Shown piece by piece: positions 22,440-34,867 of a stretch of 64,000 nt of DNA; positions within the stretch are counted from its first letter, which is position 1; each line of letters starts with the position of its first letter. Both the position numbers and the translations under genes were made by a program. The DNA is from Phascolarctos cinereus (lineage: Eukaryota > Chordata > Mammalia > Diprotodontia > Phascolarctidae). Below the pieces are notes generated by a model. It saw only the letters and a program-made list of their open reading frames with translations. It ran no database searches and was not told the origin of the DNA. The stretch covers positions 2,790,001-2,854,000 of the forward strand of contig NW_018343990.1 of NCBI RefSeq assembly GCF_002099425.1. The letters are read 5' to 3'.

Positions 22440-24463
22440 CAATCTCTATGGTTGACTCTGTTAAGAAATCATGTAAATCAACATAGGCTTCAGAAAGATT
22501 CAGTTGCAGAAAAGCTGTTTATAACTACATTTTACTCTACAAAGTCAATTGCTTTTTTGTAATCAACAATCAATAAACACAGCTGGATCTCCTATTGCCT
22601 GTACCTGGTGGGCAATTGTATGACTGTGAAGATGTGGTGCAGAAAATAATCTGAAAAAAGCTCTTTCCTTTTCATATTGTAATCAAGGATATCATCAATA
22701 TATGTATAAACTATTGTCATAAAGATTTTATTCAGATAAGTGTGGGGTCTGTGATTCCTTTGATGTAGGATATTCCCATTTGTGGAATTGCCCTCCACCA
22801 GTATGGATTATCAATTTCTCTGCCACTGGTAGTCTTAAAAAGTTGCCTAGAGTACTGAGAAGTTGTGACCTTCCCAGGGTTACATAGCCAGTACAGCATA
22901 TGTGTGAGAAGTTTGACCCCAGAGCTTCTATCCTCTACTTCATAAAGTACTTGTGACAAATATTTTATATAGAAGAGAAAGAAGCTGTGTTGTTTGGTAG
23001 CTACTTATGCCTTTTGGGTCACTTTTTTTGTTAATATATCTGTGGACTTTTACAAACTTTTAGAATATTTCCCCCTCTGGGATATTTTGAAAATCAGTTT
23101 CTGAATACCTTTAAAATTGTGTCATCTTCAGCATGAATCTTTTCTGTATGTGTTTGATCAGGTCCAGTTATTTTCCCTTATTTCATTATCTGAAGTACAA
23201 TTTCCATTTCCTTTTATATAGTACTTCAGATAACAAGGTGTTCAAATTTGGTTAGTTCCAAAATAGTGGCCCCAGCATCCTTGACAATGAGAATACGTTG
23301 CTTTAGAAATGACAGCATATAAATTCTATGTCATCTCTACTTGTCCTTTGTGCAGTTTAATCTATAAATGCTCCTGGGATTATCTGCCTTCTTTGGGTCT
23401 CATGCCAAGATTTCTTCATACTCATTTTCCTCTCCTCAGTTTTTAACTGCTCTGTAAAGCCATCATGCTTAAAAGTTTCTGTCCTTCCTCATAATGCTTC
23501 ATAGATGAAATTGTAGTTTCAACCCATTTTGCCTTTGGCAGTCCATATCTCTCCACTTAGCAAGGAAAGCAATGTTTCTTGGTTAACTCTGGGTTGTAGG
23601 GTCTTTTGGCTTGTTGTGATGACTTAAATCTTTTAAGTTACTAAATGATGATAATCAGAGGCAATATCTTTACTTTCATCCCTTTCCCATTTTTCAGAGT
23701 CAACAACCTGTTTAAATAGGTTGGGCTACAGCAGTTGTAATTGCATGCTATGTCTCATCAATCAACAACAACAAAAAAACTCTTATGTGCCAAAACTGTG
23801 CTAAATAGTGTAGATACCAAAGACATAAAGCATCATTTTCTCTGTCCTCAAGGAAGTTACATTCTCATCTTTATCCTTTTTTTGAATGTATTGATTTTGA
23901 CCTTTGCACTAACCAGTTGATTGAGCAGAAAAGACATAGATTACTGATTTTGAAATGATTCTCACATTGGTAATCAATTATTATCTGTCAGTTAAGATAT
24001 AGTTAATTTAATTTTTTTTGTTACATTGTTTAGTTCTTACCATGTCCGGCACCTTACAATCCTCTTCCAGAAGAAAGTTTCATAATAGGACATTTGAGTA
24101 ATCTATAATCTTTTGGCCTCTTTAAAGTCTTAATTCTGAATAATATTTTATAATTTTTTTCCCCTTTGCTATCCTCTTTGACCATCTTTGCATTGCCTTA
24201 GTTTGGAGAATCTTGTCAGGTTTTTCACAGAATTTCTCTGTTTCATCCACTGCAGCACCAGTTGGTTGGTAAATAGCAATATTGTATACAGTGTTCTCTT
24301 TGTGTTGCAATATGAGATGACTAAGTTTCCCATAAAATGTTTTGTGTTGCTCTTGGTTGCTTGATGAGACTAATTTTGACAATTCTGTTATATGCATCTC
24401 TAAGGAGAATTTTGAGACATCTTTCCACTGAGTTGGAGCTTTTTCGTCTTCTGATTTCATTTA
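22440..24463 (-). mobile_element. RTE-clade LINE remnant
   Basis: Minus-strand frame 24122-24460 encodes NIAIYQPTGAAVDETEKF, which fits the IYAPT motif region of an RTE endonuclease, near the 5' side. About 1.7 kb further along the same strand, near 22550-22600, a broken frame reads VDYKKAIDFVE, matching the RTE reverse transcriptase VDYKKAFDSVE motif. Order and orientation agree with one degraded RTE ORF. The middle is too decayed to read, and the 3' limit is uncertain. RTE is the clade whose tail is shared by MAR1 SINEs, so this is a plausible past partner type. Confidence 0.68.
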
Positions 24464-24484
24464 TAACTGGTATGCCAATATGAC

Positions 24485-24640
24485 AGAGTTTCAGTTCCTC
24501 CAGTAGTGAACAAATGAATGAATGAATGAATGAGAAAATATTTAGATCCTTTCTATGTGCCAGGCACTATACTAAGTATGAGACACAAACAAGCAATATG
24601 TCATATGCCCTCAAGGAGCTTACATTCTAATAGGGGAAGA
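24485..24640 (-). mobile_element. L2 LINE 3' end
   Basis: AATG repeats then tctatgtgccaggcactata, ctcaaggagcttacattcta. Reverse orientation. The sequence just left of it is duplicated at 25814. Confidence 0.78.
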
Positions 24641-25424
24641 CAATACATATAGGGGAGTGGTAGGCATGGAAGAACGTTTGGAGGATGAATCACAGGGAAT
24701 GGTAAATAGAGTCATAGGGTAATTATCCTTTCCCGGATGGTTGGTATTGGTGTGATTACTCTTCTCAGAGCTAGAGCCGGAGAACAGAGGGAGGGAAGAC
24801 ACAGGGAAAGGCCAGTTGTGTGAAGACATGGCCTGGAAAGTGATATGGTGAGTCTGAGTCTGGGCAAGATAAAGTAAAAGCTCACAGATCAGAAGGCCAG
24901 CATCCCAGAGGGTGGGAGCTTGAATTCTAAACTGGGTCTCAGGTGGAGTTTGGATCAATATGTGCACTGATTTATTAGTTATTAGGAAAATATCTTATGT
25001 TTAGAGGACCAACATCTAAAATAATGTTTGTAAAAGGTCTAAAATTTTTAGCCCTCTCTGCCACTATCACTCTGGAGGTTGAAAGGAGGCCATTTTTCAT
25101 TTTGTTTTTCTCTTTCATGGGAGGAAAGGAAATAAGAATTTATCTCTTTGTACCAGGCACTTTGCTAAGTGCTTTACAGGTATGGCCAAAGCCTTTGTGA
25201 CTTAGTGGTCCAATCTGTTGGTGATGAGTCTCTCTGTTTAGCTAGGCTATTCTTCACACTACAGACACAGTTTGCTGCTGTTAAGCCCTATATAAATGTG
25301 AATGCCAAGATGATTATTTATTTAATAGAAACTTTTTTGATCTATAAATAGGTAAGATAGGGTGGAGGGTGGGTGCTGAAAAGGTGTAAAATGAAATTTA
25401 GAATAACTGCTTAGAAGGTCACTT

Positions 25425-25600
25425 TAAATGTTGTTTATTTTGAACTTAAACAGCAAATAGAGTGAACATTTGAGTATACAAAGTAGGATGGAAAAATAGG
25501 ATTGTATATGAAACTGCAAGTCTCTATTATGTACAGCTTGCCTTTTTATTTTTCAAGTAAAGAAGCATTTATCAAGTGCTTACTGTGTGCCAGACATTTT
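25425..25600. repeat. Repeat shared with 50585-50800
   Basis: Contains tatatgaaactgcaagtctc and tattatgtacagcttgcctt. At 50697-50740 the equivalent reads tatgaaactgtgagtctcta and ttttggatagctagctttt. Probably an L1 3'UTR variant, but I cannot name it. Confidence 0.45.
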
Positions 25601-26852
25601 ACTCGCTTTTCTTTAAAAGTATATAGTAAAGTCAATTTGGAGTTTTCAAAACTGATCTACTTGGTGTGTTTCTCTCTGGAGAAGGCAACTTTTCTTTGGA
25701 CAGGAAGGACAATAGTTTAATGGACAATACTGGGCAATAAGGAAAGGAATATGAGTGAATTCTAAAGCATCATACACAGACAAGACAGTAAAGCATTTCT
25801 GGTGTAGTGTATGTAACTGGTATGTCATTATGAGTGATATTCAGTTCCTCCAATAGTGAACAAATGAATGAATTTTTTAAAAAAAGACATTTGGGTGCTT
25901 TCTGTGTGCCCAGGGATAATTCTTGTAATTTTTCTTTCTAAGCAGTCATTTGAGAGAGAAAGTGAGAGAATGAAAGGAATTGCTAAGCATAAAAGGTAGG
26001 AAGGGGGACTCAAAGAAAAAGGGCTCTGAAAGAGAAGAAGAGGAAGCAGAGAGGGGACAGAATGAAGCTTTTGAGTGTGAAGACAAATATTAAAGGAAGA
26101 GTGACATTTTACCAGAAGACTCTTTGGACAGAAGTATTGTCTATTCATAGAATTCTGACAGCAAAGTTTGGCACCACCTGGTAATGCCTGAAGGAAGAAG
26201 CAGGCAAATAGGTCTAGAGCAATTAATTTGGCGAAGTCAAATCAGGCTCTAATAAGAAGTCCAGACAGCAGGAAAATAGTTGCCTGAGAAGGTGTCTGAC
26301 TTAGGGTCCAGACACTTAAAATCATTTGATATTGCTGTTATTAAACTTTAGACAGAGTCAGAGATCTAGTTTTAATTCATTTTCAAAATCAGAAGAAAAA
26401 CCTGCTTTGTGAGGAAACAACAGGGAGGACCAGGAGATTTCTTGGCTAGGAGAAATCAGTCATTCACAGCTCTGGCCTTTATCCAAGAAGTGAAGGGAGG
26501 GAACAGTGGTACTCTTCTTTATGCGAGGTGATCGCTGGAACCCTTGATTGGCACAAAGTGACAGAATAATAAAGAGACATGTCAGGCAAATGGGGAAAAG
26601 AGGAAATGAAATGAAACAAACTCTAATGAGCAGACAAACTTAACCTCATAATGTATAATGTAAAAATAGTCTAACTCTGAAAATCAATGGGGTGAAAAAG
26701 GACCAGCTTACCAAACTTGACTTCCTCTATTAATTGTGCCAGATCTACACTTGGGTCTATATTCCCTAAGAATATCAGAACCATATTTAAGTTCATCATA
26801 GATTTCTCCTTCTCTGACCCACATGAATCTTATTTTGGATCAGATGAATTAA

Positions 26853-27042
26853 CCTCTAACCTCAGATACATACTAGCTGTATGACCCTGGGCAAGTCACT
26901 TAACCCTGTTTGCCTCAATTTCTTCACTTGTAAAATGAGCTGGAGAAGGAAATGGTGAACCACTCTAGTATCTTTGCCAAGAAAACCCCAAATGGGGTCA
27001 TGAAGAGTCGGACACGACTGAAAAATGAATTAACAACAAAAA
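26853..27042 (+). mobile_element. MAR1 CORE-SINE, 5'-truncated
   Basis: Plus orientation: gtatgaccctgggcaagtca, ctgtttgcctcaatttcttc, aaaatgagctggagaagg, aagaaaaccccaaatggggt, gagtcggacacgactgaaaa. The last block is the BovB/RTE-type tail. Confidence 0.9.
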
Positions 27043-27134
27043 TTAATCTTGATCTTTCCCTTTTTCTCTTGTCATTCTCTCCCCCTTGTTTCTTTTCTCC
27101 TTCTGTTCCCCTTCCTTCCCTTCCTCCTTCCAAT

Positions 27135-27500
27135 AAATATTAACTGAGTCCCTATATTAAGTAGCATACCACATATTAGACATTGCCCTGACCTCATGGA
27201 GTGTATGATCTAAGAATGGAGATGTAGCATATACATAAATATGTCTATGTATATAATGTAATTATAACATAAATATATGTAACATAAGGCAGAATATGAT
27301 ATATGCTAGATAGATCTAGTAGGAACCTCAGAGGTCATTTGGTTCAAATATCTCATTTTAGAAATGATGAAATTGAGACCTAAGGAGATCAAGTGACTTA
27401 CCCAAGGTCACATGGGTAGTAAACATTAGAGGCAGGATTCAAACCCAAGTCCTTTGACTCCAGAGCCAATGGACTACTATACTATGTTGCCTCCTTTGCT
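27135..27500 (-). mobile_element. L2 3' end and MIR remnant
   Basis: 27135-27240 is a decayed L2 terminus (aataaatattaactgagtcc, ctcatggagtgtatgatcta). 27315-27500 is a reverse MIR (ctcattttagaaatgatgaa, cttacccaaggtcacatggg, gactccagagccaatgga). Confidence 0.72.
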
Positions 27501-27814
27501 ATGACTAACTTGAGTTTATATGTATAGGAGTTCAAAGGAGGGAAGGATTACTTTTATTTGAGGAGATCAGTTAAGACTTCATGGATTATTGAACATTGAA
27601 ACCAAGGCTTGAAGGATGACTAAATTTTTTAAGAAGTGGAGTTGAGTTGGGGAGGAAGAGCATTATGGGCAGAGAAAACAACATGCACCAAGTCATGGAG
27701 ATTGGGAAAGTATATAATCTGTTAATAAAATGATAAGCAGTTCAGCTTGGTTCAGAGTCCAGAGGTTGTGTAGGGAAATAGTAGGGGATAAAGCTATGTG
27801 CTGTGGACATAAAG

Positions 27815-28640
27815 ACAAAGAACAAAATAGTCCCTGCCCTGAAGGAGCTTACATTCTATTTGGTGAAAACAAGCTATCTGTTCCACCTCTACCCCCATTT
27901 TGCAGATGAGGAAACAGAGACTCAGGAAGGTTGAAAAATTGACCCAGAGTCACACAATGAGTATGTGTCAGAGGTGGAATTTGAACCAGGTTTTCCTAGC
28001 TTAAAGGTCAGCACCATAAGCATTATACTACACTGCCTCTCTTCATATACCATACTGTATGCAGAAAATTAAGTACAAAGTAAATTCAAAGAAAGTGCCA
28101 AGTAATTTCAGGGGGAAGAGAAGTCTAGTAAATAGGGGAGGGGAGGAAAATCAGAGTAGACTTCTTTTAGGAGATGCACCTGAGCTGAGCCTATAGTAGG
28201 CCTTCAGAAGTTGAAGAAGGAGTGCATTTCCAGGCAGAAATACAAAGGCAAGAACAGGGGATGCAATGTTCTGAGTGCAGAATGGAAAATAGGCCATTGT
28301 GATTGGAGTCAGAGTGTATTAAGCCTGGAAAGGTAGGCTGGCAGCAAGTTTTGAAGGACTTTATAAGTTCATATTTTACCCTAGAGACAAGAAGGAGCCA
28401 CAAGGGTTTCTTGAACAGGGGACAACATAGTCAGACCTATGCCTTAGGAATATCATTTGTCAGTTAAGCAGAAGGTGGGTCAGACAGGTAGTAGACAGCA
28501 GGCAATGAAAGACTAGTGTAATAGTCCAGGCTAGAGGGGATAAGGGCTGTTAACTACGGTAGTGAAGAGAAGGAGACGTATGTGAGATATATTGTAGAAG
28601 CAACATTGATAAGACTTGCAAAAGGATTGAGTACAGTTTG
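27815..28640 (-). mobile_element. L2 LINE 3' region with MIR insertion
   Basis: Reverse L2: agtccctgccctgaaggagc, then after a reverse MIR at 27885-28040 the interior continues with acctgagctgagcctatagt, gcatttccaggcag, aggactttataagttcatat, aacaggggacaacatag and gtgtaatagtccaggctaga. This order is the reverse of an L2 ORF2 3' region. Confidence 0.75.
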
Positions 28641-29147
28641 AGGAAAGAACCTTGTAAATGCTTTTTTACTGCACCATAAATGTGCATTATTGTTGCTATG
28701 ATTCTATTTCATATGTATCTTTTGCCTGTTGCAAGAGACACTCAGTAAATAGTTTTCAGTGGATTTATGGAGAAGGCTTGGATTAAAGAAAGAGTTAAAA
28801 ATAGATTTGGGTCAGGGGGCACCACTCTGAACAATTCAGAATTATCCCACATTCTCAATAGAATGCCGAAGTAGATTTAGCCACATTCTTCAAAAGGATC
28901 ATGCTACTATCAGACAGGTAGGAGTAAATGGCTGTTTTCTTTTTTATCCTCTTAGGCCAGGCCTAGAGAGAATGGGCTGGAAGTGCAGCAAAACGGATTT
29001 CAACATCAGGATCTTCTGCATCTAAATCTGACAGCATCTTTGCAAGGGGGTCTCCTTCCACTGAGATTCTTAGACATAGATTGGATGATTGGTCCAAGAC
29101 ACTTCAGTTGAAGTCCCGTTTGTAAGTTGAAGAAGAGGCTAGCTGGG

Positions 29148-29150
<3 letters not shown>

Positions 29151-29200
<50 letters not shown>
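29151..29200. repeat. (TG)n microsatellite
   Basis: Twenty-five perfect TG units. Confidence 0.98.
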
Positions 29201-29203
<3 letters not shown>

Positions 29204-29224
29204 TCATGTGTGAATTGGATTATG

Positions 29225-29470
29225 CACAAATCAAAGGTGTCTTAATAAATGGTTAACTATCGGCTCTCCTGTATGCAGGACATACTTTAAGTTTAACATG
29301 AAGTATTAATGCCTTCTCCATTGCTTTCTTAAGTCTGGACTCTAGACAACCAATAAAACAATAAATCTAGCCTGCTTGCATTTGCTGATTTTTAAGGTAT
29401 AAATGTTCACAATGAATATTTAACAATTGGACCTCTCCAGCATATGACTGTCTCCAGGGCTGTTCTATAC
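29225..29470. mobile_element. MITE-like DNA element, copy 2
   Basis: Shares taagtctggactctagacaa, ccaataaaacaataaatcta, gcatttgctga and gaatatttaacaattgg with copies at 3083 and 36163. Confidence 0.58.
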
Positions 29471-29529
29471 CAGTGATTTGGTTGAATAAAGTAAGTGGAT
29501 ATGAAATCCATGACAGTAATCATAATTTT

Positions 29530-29750
29530 GTGTATTTGTTTCAGTCATTTCCAACTCCGTGAGCCATTTTGGGATTTTCTTGGCAAAGATACTGGAGTGT
29601 TTTCCAGATAGAGAAACTGAGGCTAAGAGGGTCAAGTGACTTGCCCAGGATCACACAGTCGGTAAGTGTCTGAGACCATATTTTAACTCAATTTGAACTT
29701 CCTGACTCCAGGCCTGGTGCTCCATCTACTGAGCCACCTGGCTGCCTATA
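29530..29750 (-). mobile_element. MAR1 CORE-SINE
   Basis: Reverse orientation: ttcttggcaaagatactgga, gagaaactgaggctaagagg, acttgcccaggatcacacag, ccatctactgagccacctgg. The core has a small internal loss. Confidence 0.85.
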
Positions 29751-30025
29751 ATAATTACAATAGCTACCATTTAAATTGCATTTAATACATGCCAGGCATA
29801 TGCTAAATGCTTTACAACTACAATTGCATTTGATCCTCACAACAAACCTGGGAGGTAGGTGCTATCACATTTCACAGACAAGGAAACTGAGGTTAGACAA
29901 GGAAACAGAGGTTAAGTGACTTGCCCAAGGTCACACAGCTAGCAAACATCTGAGGTTACATTTTAATCCAGGTCTTCCTAGTTCCAGGCCCGGGGCTCTA
30001 TCCATTGCACCACCTATGTCATAGT
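29751..30025 (-). mobile_element. MIR-type CORE-SINE
   Basis: Reverse MIR: taccatttaaattgcattta, atgccaggcatatgctaaat, gatcctcacaacaaacctgg, then gaaactgaggttagacaagg with a partial duplication of that block, ending ggctctatccattgcaccac. Confidence 0.85.
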
Positions 30026-30132
30026 TCTTAACATGAGATATAGTCACCCTCTTTATCTCCTCATGCGGAATATAAACAATCGTTTGAAGGAACAGACAAA
30101 AGCATGACTGAGTATCATACATAGACCTTTTC

Positions 30133-30262
30133 TTTGGAGGCAGTGGGGGTGAAGTGACTTGCCCAAGCTCATTCACATAGCAAGTGCCTGAGTCTGGATT
30201 TGAACTCAGGTCCTCCTGACTCCAAGGCCAGAGCTCTATCTACTGCACCACCTAGCTGCTCC
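30133..30262 (-). mobile_element. WSINE1-type SINE
   Basis: Reverse copy: ggaggcagtgggggtgaagt, ggatttgaactcaggtcctc, ctgcaccacctagctgctcc. A similar ata.gacctttt sequence on both sides (near 30121 and 30264) is the likely target duplication, with small differences. Confidence 0.82.
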
Positions 30263-30299
30263 TATATATGGACCTTTTAAAGAGAATAACAACTAACTA

Positions 30300-30690
30300 A
30301 AGCATGAGGCCCAATAGATTCTTGGCTATGCCTGGAACAAGACATTCCATTTCTCTGGTCCAAGCATTTCCTCTGGCTATTCCCCATGCCAGGAATGCTC
30401 TCCCTCCTCAGTTTGGACTCCTGACCTCCCTGGCTTCCTTTAAGCTCCACCTAAAATCTTGCTTTCTACTGGAAGCCTCCCCCAACCCCTTAATTCTGGT
30501 GCCTTTCTTCCTTTAATCATTTTCAATTTCTTCTGTATAAAGCTTGCTTTGTATATATTTGTTTGCATATTGTCTCCCCTATTAAATTGTAAGTTCCTCG
30601 AGGCCTGGGCCCCTCTATTGCCTCTTTTTGTACTTTCATCACTCAGCACAGTGCCTGGCACACAGTAGTCGCTTAATAAATGGTGATTGT
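30300..30690 (+). mobile_element. L2 LINE 3' end
   Basis: Plus orientation: ggctattccccatgccagga, atgctctccctcctcagttt, tcctttaagctccacctaaa, tattgtctcccctattaaat, cagcacagtgcctggcacac, cttaataaatggtgattg. About 390 bp, well preserved. Confidence 0.88.
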
Positions 30691-31749
30691 TTTTTTTTTT
30701 ATTGATTGGTACAGAATCCTCACCCTAATATCAGCTGACATTTATGTAACATTTTACATATATCATTTTATTTGATACTAGAGATGATCCTGAAAGGCAG
30801 ATGCTGTAATTCTTTCCATTTTAGAGATGAGGAAAACAGAGATTGAGAGAGAGGAGACTTGCCTGATTGGTTACCCAGCTGATTGGTGGTTGGAGTAAGA
30901 GTCAATCAGGGTCCTCATGACTCCAAGTCCATTATATTATGCCACTCTGCCTTTCATCTAAGACTTAAGCAATATACAAACTGTCCTCTACAAAGCACAG
31001 AATATATAGTACTCTAGTAGGAACATCAGCTAATTCTTCGCCTCCATATGTGATTAAGGAGTTTCATCTTTGGAATTGCTGATATTTATGTCCACGAACA
31101 CCTAACATGAAGATCCTGCTTGGGAAGGCTAGAGGTACTCCAATATTGAGTGATCATATAGTAGGCAACAAAGTAGAAAGGGGAGGGAAAGTAAGAGCCT
31201 GGAATTGAAAAAAGATGATGAAGGAATGGGGAAAGACTGGGGGAAGATGGGGTGGGAGAGGGAAAGAGGTCAAATGACCTGCTAAGGAGACATAAAGAGA
31301 TCAAAGGATAAAAACTATAATTTGAAGATCAAAGTATAAGCAGCCAAGTACTAAAATAAAGGGGGGTGGTACAGGGGCACTTTAAGAGGATTAGAAAGGC
31401 ATTTCCTTCTCATCTGTAGTTAATTTCTTTATTTCTGGGGCACAAATAATGCTGTCTGACTAGCTGAATTCTCCTTTTTCTTTTGTGTTCTCAATCTCTT
31501 TTGAATGTGTTAGTGTGGGCCTTCCATAGCAAGAATCCCATTTGTTTCCAGATGCTTTATGTTTCATCCTTTCTTCCTCTGAGTGTGTACACAGTGGGGG
31601 AGTTTGGAAGGGTTTTATGCCTCACTCCCTTGGGAAATGTTGGATTCAATGAGCTTTGCCCCAGGAGTCAATCCCACAATCCAACCACGGGTAACTCCAA
31701 TTGAGGCCAGAAAGATTGGGTGGTAGGGGGTGGTGGTGATGGTAATAGG

Positions 31750-31840
31750 GAACAAGCATTTACTAAGTGCCTACTATGTGCTAGGTACTATGCTGAGTGC
31801 TTTGCAGAAAAGAAATAGCATTCAATCCTTTTTCCTATCT
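31750..31840 (-). mobile_element. MIR-type SINE fragment
   Basis: acaagcatttactaagtgcc, tactatgtgctaggtactat, gctgagtgctttgcag. Reverse orientation. Confidence 0.7.
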
Positions 31841-32479
31841 GTAGTTGTTTAGAAAAAAAGAGCATAGACCTTAGCTTATTACTCATTGGATGATCATCCA
31901 AATGGTGACTTTTTTAAATTCTTTCTAGGTGGTAGGGACAAAAGAGAAGAGGGAAAGAGAAGAGAACTGCAAAGATTGAAGGGTAATGCTGCAGCTGTCT
32001 CATAGGCCACTTTTCATTTAGAAACCACTACTTTGATGCCATTAACCAATGTCACTTCCAGTTTGTCCCAGAGGCAGCATAGCATGCAGACTGTTTGGAT
32101 TTAATTCTTTCTTCTTCCATGTGCTTATCCTACTTTCAATCTAAAATGCCACCTTCCAAGTAGGTAAAAAGGGTGAAGCTGGAGATGATGGAAAAAACAG
32201 ACTCAGGCCCTGGAACCTGAGCCCATGCTTCGCCACAGTGCAGGTATTGTTTAGTTCAGTAATAACTCAGAGAGTAATTCTTATGCCATGTGTGACTCCT
32301 TCACATTCACTTTGAATCTGTTCAAGACTTCTGATTTCTGTCCTAGAACTCGGTTTTTGAGGCTTCTTAGGCTGCCTGCTAGTTTTGAAGTTCTTTTGGC
32401 TATAGACATTATAAATTTGGCCCCACAGTCACATAGGTCTGAGTGAAATGGGATTGGAAAAACATTTTAAAAGAGGAGA

Positions 32480-32880
32480 TTAGACTGAGGAAGGCTTATG
32501 TTCCAATCTCATTTCTGACACTACCTGTGTGACCTTGGACAAATCTTTTTTTTTTTAAATCGGGGTTAAGTGACTTGTCCAGGGTCATACAACTACTAAG
32601 TGTCAAGTATCTGAGGCTGGATTTGAACTCAGGTCCTCCTGACTCCAAGGCAGGAGCTCTATCCACAGTGCCACCTATTTTAATCTCTGTCTATCCTTAA
32701 CTGTAAAATGGGAGGACTGGATTAGATGTCCACAGAGATCCCTTCCCTCTCTCGATCTATGATTCGCCTTCAACTCAACCTCTCTGGACCTCAGTTTCTA
32801 TGTATGTAAAATGAAAGAGGTGGTCCAGATGACCTTTAAGGTCTTGTCTAGCTTAAAAGAGACTTCTTTGTCCTGACTAG
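32480..32880 (+). mobile_element. MIR3-type SINE with a nested SINE
   Basis: Left flank ttctgacactacctgtgtga, ccttggacaaatc. Right part aatctctgtctatccttaac, tgtaaaatgggaggactgga, ttagatgtcc. A second, similar cluster follows (cctcagtttctatgtatgta, aggtggtccagatgaccttt). The feature is split by the SINE at 32549-32680. Confidence 0.7.
32549..32680 (-). mobile_element. WSINE1-type SINE inside MIR3
   Basis: T-run, then atcggggttaagtgacttgt, gaggctggatttgaactcag and ctatccacagtgccaccta. The last bases of the SINE head are missing. Confidence 0.85.
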
Positions 32881-33311
32881 AGTTTTCCTTTTTCAAGGCG
32901 AAAAATAAACCTATTTTCCACCTTTTAAACACTTAAGATAATTCCTACCTGATTTAAATGTTTCCAGGCAATGGTATTATTTGGCTGAAAACATTTTTCT
33001 TTGCTTCCATATGGTTAGTATGGATGGTGGAAGGGAGAAAGGTATTAAAAATAAAACAGGTTGAGAAAACTGACTCAGTGATAGTCAACCAGAAGGCTTT
33101 GGACTAGAAATTCCTTTCCAGATGGCAAATACCCCCGTCTGAAATAAATATTTAGCATTTTGTAGGGCAAAATCAGTTCCTATGTTAAGAAATAACATGA
33201 AAATTCATGAATTGTTGTACATCTCTCTCCACATATAATCAATTTCTCCTTCCTCTGAAACCTCAGATATTTGCCTTGTTTCTCATAGCACTTCTCAGAT
33301 TCTGCCTAGTG

Positions 33312-33556
33312 TGATATGTTGTTGTTCAATCAGTCAATTGTGTCCGAATCTTCATGATCCTGTGGACCAAAGCACGCCAATGCTATCCACAGGGTTTTCA
33401 TGGCAGAGATACTGGAATGGTTTACCATTTCCTTCTCCACTGGATTAAAGCAAGCAGAGGTTGAGTTACTTTCCCAGCATCACACAGCTAGTGTCTGAGG
33501 TCAAATTTGAACTCAGGTTTTCCAGGCCCAGTGCTGAGGTACCTAGCTGCCTCCTA
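33312..33556 (-). mobile_element. MAR1 CORE-SINE
   Basis: Reverse: tatgttgttgttcaatcagt, ttttcatggcagagatactg, gaatggtttaccatttcctt, catcacacagctagtgtctg, ggtacctagctgcctcc. Confidence 0.85.
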
Positions 33557-33561
33557 GTATG

Positions 33562-33562
<1 letters not shown>

Positions 33563-33622
<60 letters not shown>
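33563..33622. repeat. (TG)n microsatellite
   Basis: Thirty perfect TG units immediately right of the MAR1 head. Confidence 0.98.
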
Positions 33623-33627
<5 letters not shown>

Positions 33628-33774
33628 TCTTATCTTATCTTTCTTATAAAACTATCTTTCTCAAGGGCAAGGACTTACATAGCAGAATAACTTAGCAAGA
33701 ACTGCAATACCTACTTATTGAATTTAATTGAATATCTGTGCACATATACATCAGTTAATTCCTTTCCCCTCCAA

Positions 33775-33900
33775 AGGAGAAAGTGAAGCTGATGACTTTG
33801 CACAGCCCTCCCTCACTTAAATCCAATCCACTTGCAAGTCATGGCATCACCTTCCTGATGCCATGGTTCTTTTTTGAGAACGAAGGGCAAACAACAATAA
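33775..33900 (-). repeat. Unassigned interspersed repeat X, copy 3
   Basis: Reverse of the repeat X head: ccctccctcacttaaatcca, atccacttgcaagtcatggc, atcaccttcctgatgccat, gagaacgaagggcaaacaac. Only the first ~120 bp of the element is present. Confidence 0.65.
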
Positions 33901-34619
33901 CAAACAAGTAATCATAGCATTAGTCTTCATATTCCAGTCTTTCCTTAGCTTTCTTCCTCTGCCTGCCAACAGGCAGATTAGTTATGATGTCAGTGCTGAC
34001 CAACTCCTTAGTTTAAAGACAAACTTATATCCATTGAATGCAATGTTTAACCAAGTGGCCGCAAGTAAATAACACAGTGTCTGCCAGGGACAGTATGAAA
34101 TGGGCTAAGGTAACCTAACCCATTCCTTGCGTCATTATTAGACAGAACATACTTCAGTTACTACTCAGCCATGAACAATCTAAGGCTGTTTAGTGATTGA
34201 CTGCCTAGCTTTTCTCCTAACCAAGAGGGAAGAAAGGAAGACCAGGCTGTGGCTTACATATCAGTAGGGGTCTCATGGTGTCATTTTCACCTGCTGAAGT
34301 CACATCCATATCTTTTTTGATTTTATTTTTTTAAATCGAGTGAGAAATAAAGAAGCACTTTGTGTTCATAAGATTTGATTTCTTGGTATTTCATGCTGTA
34401 GAAGGCTCTACCTTATTTTGTTGTTGCTCTTTAGTCATTTTGCTTACATCGACAGGGCTGGAGTCTCTGGAGAAGTAGAATATTGGAGCATTCAAAATGA
34501 CTGTCCATACTACACATCTAGGTCTTTATTAGTGAGAATAAGGAATGCTTCAAAGTGGTCTCATATATGAGAATTTGTACTGTTTGAAGTCATAATTACA
34601 TAAAATATAATTGTTTCCT

Positions 34620-34832
34620 TTTTTGTTGTTCAGTTGTTTTTCAGTTGTGTCTGACTCCTCATGACCCTATTTGGGATTTTCTTGGAAAAGATACTGGAAG
34701 GGTTTGTCATTTCCATCTCCAGCTCTAGCATTTTCCAGCTAGTAAAAGTGCCTGAGGTTAAATTTGAACTCAGGTCTTCCTGACTTCAGGCCCAGCACTT
34801 TATCCACTGAGCTGCCTAGCTGTTCTTTCATT
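34620..34832 (-). mobile_element. MAR1 CORE-SINE
   Basis: Reverse: tttttgttgttcagttgttt, tgtgtctgactcctcatgac, ttcttggaaaagatactgga, gaactcaggtcttcctgact, tatccactgagctgcctagc. The core has lost its cattttacag block. Confidence 0.85.
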
Positions 34833-34867
34833 AGTAACTATATTTTTAAGATTCATTTTCTTCCCTC

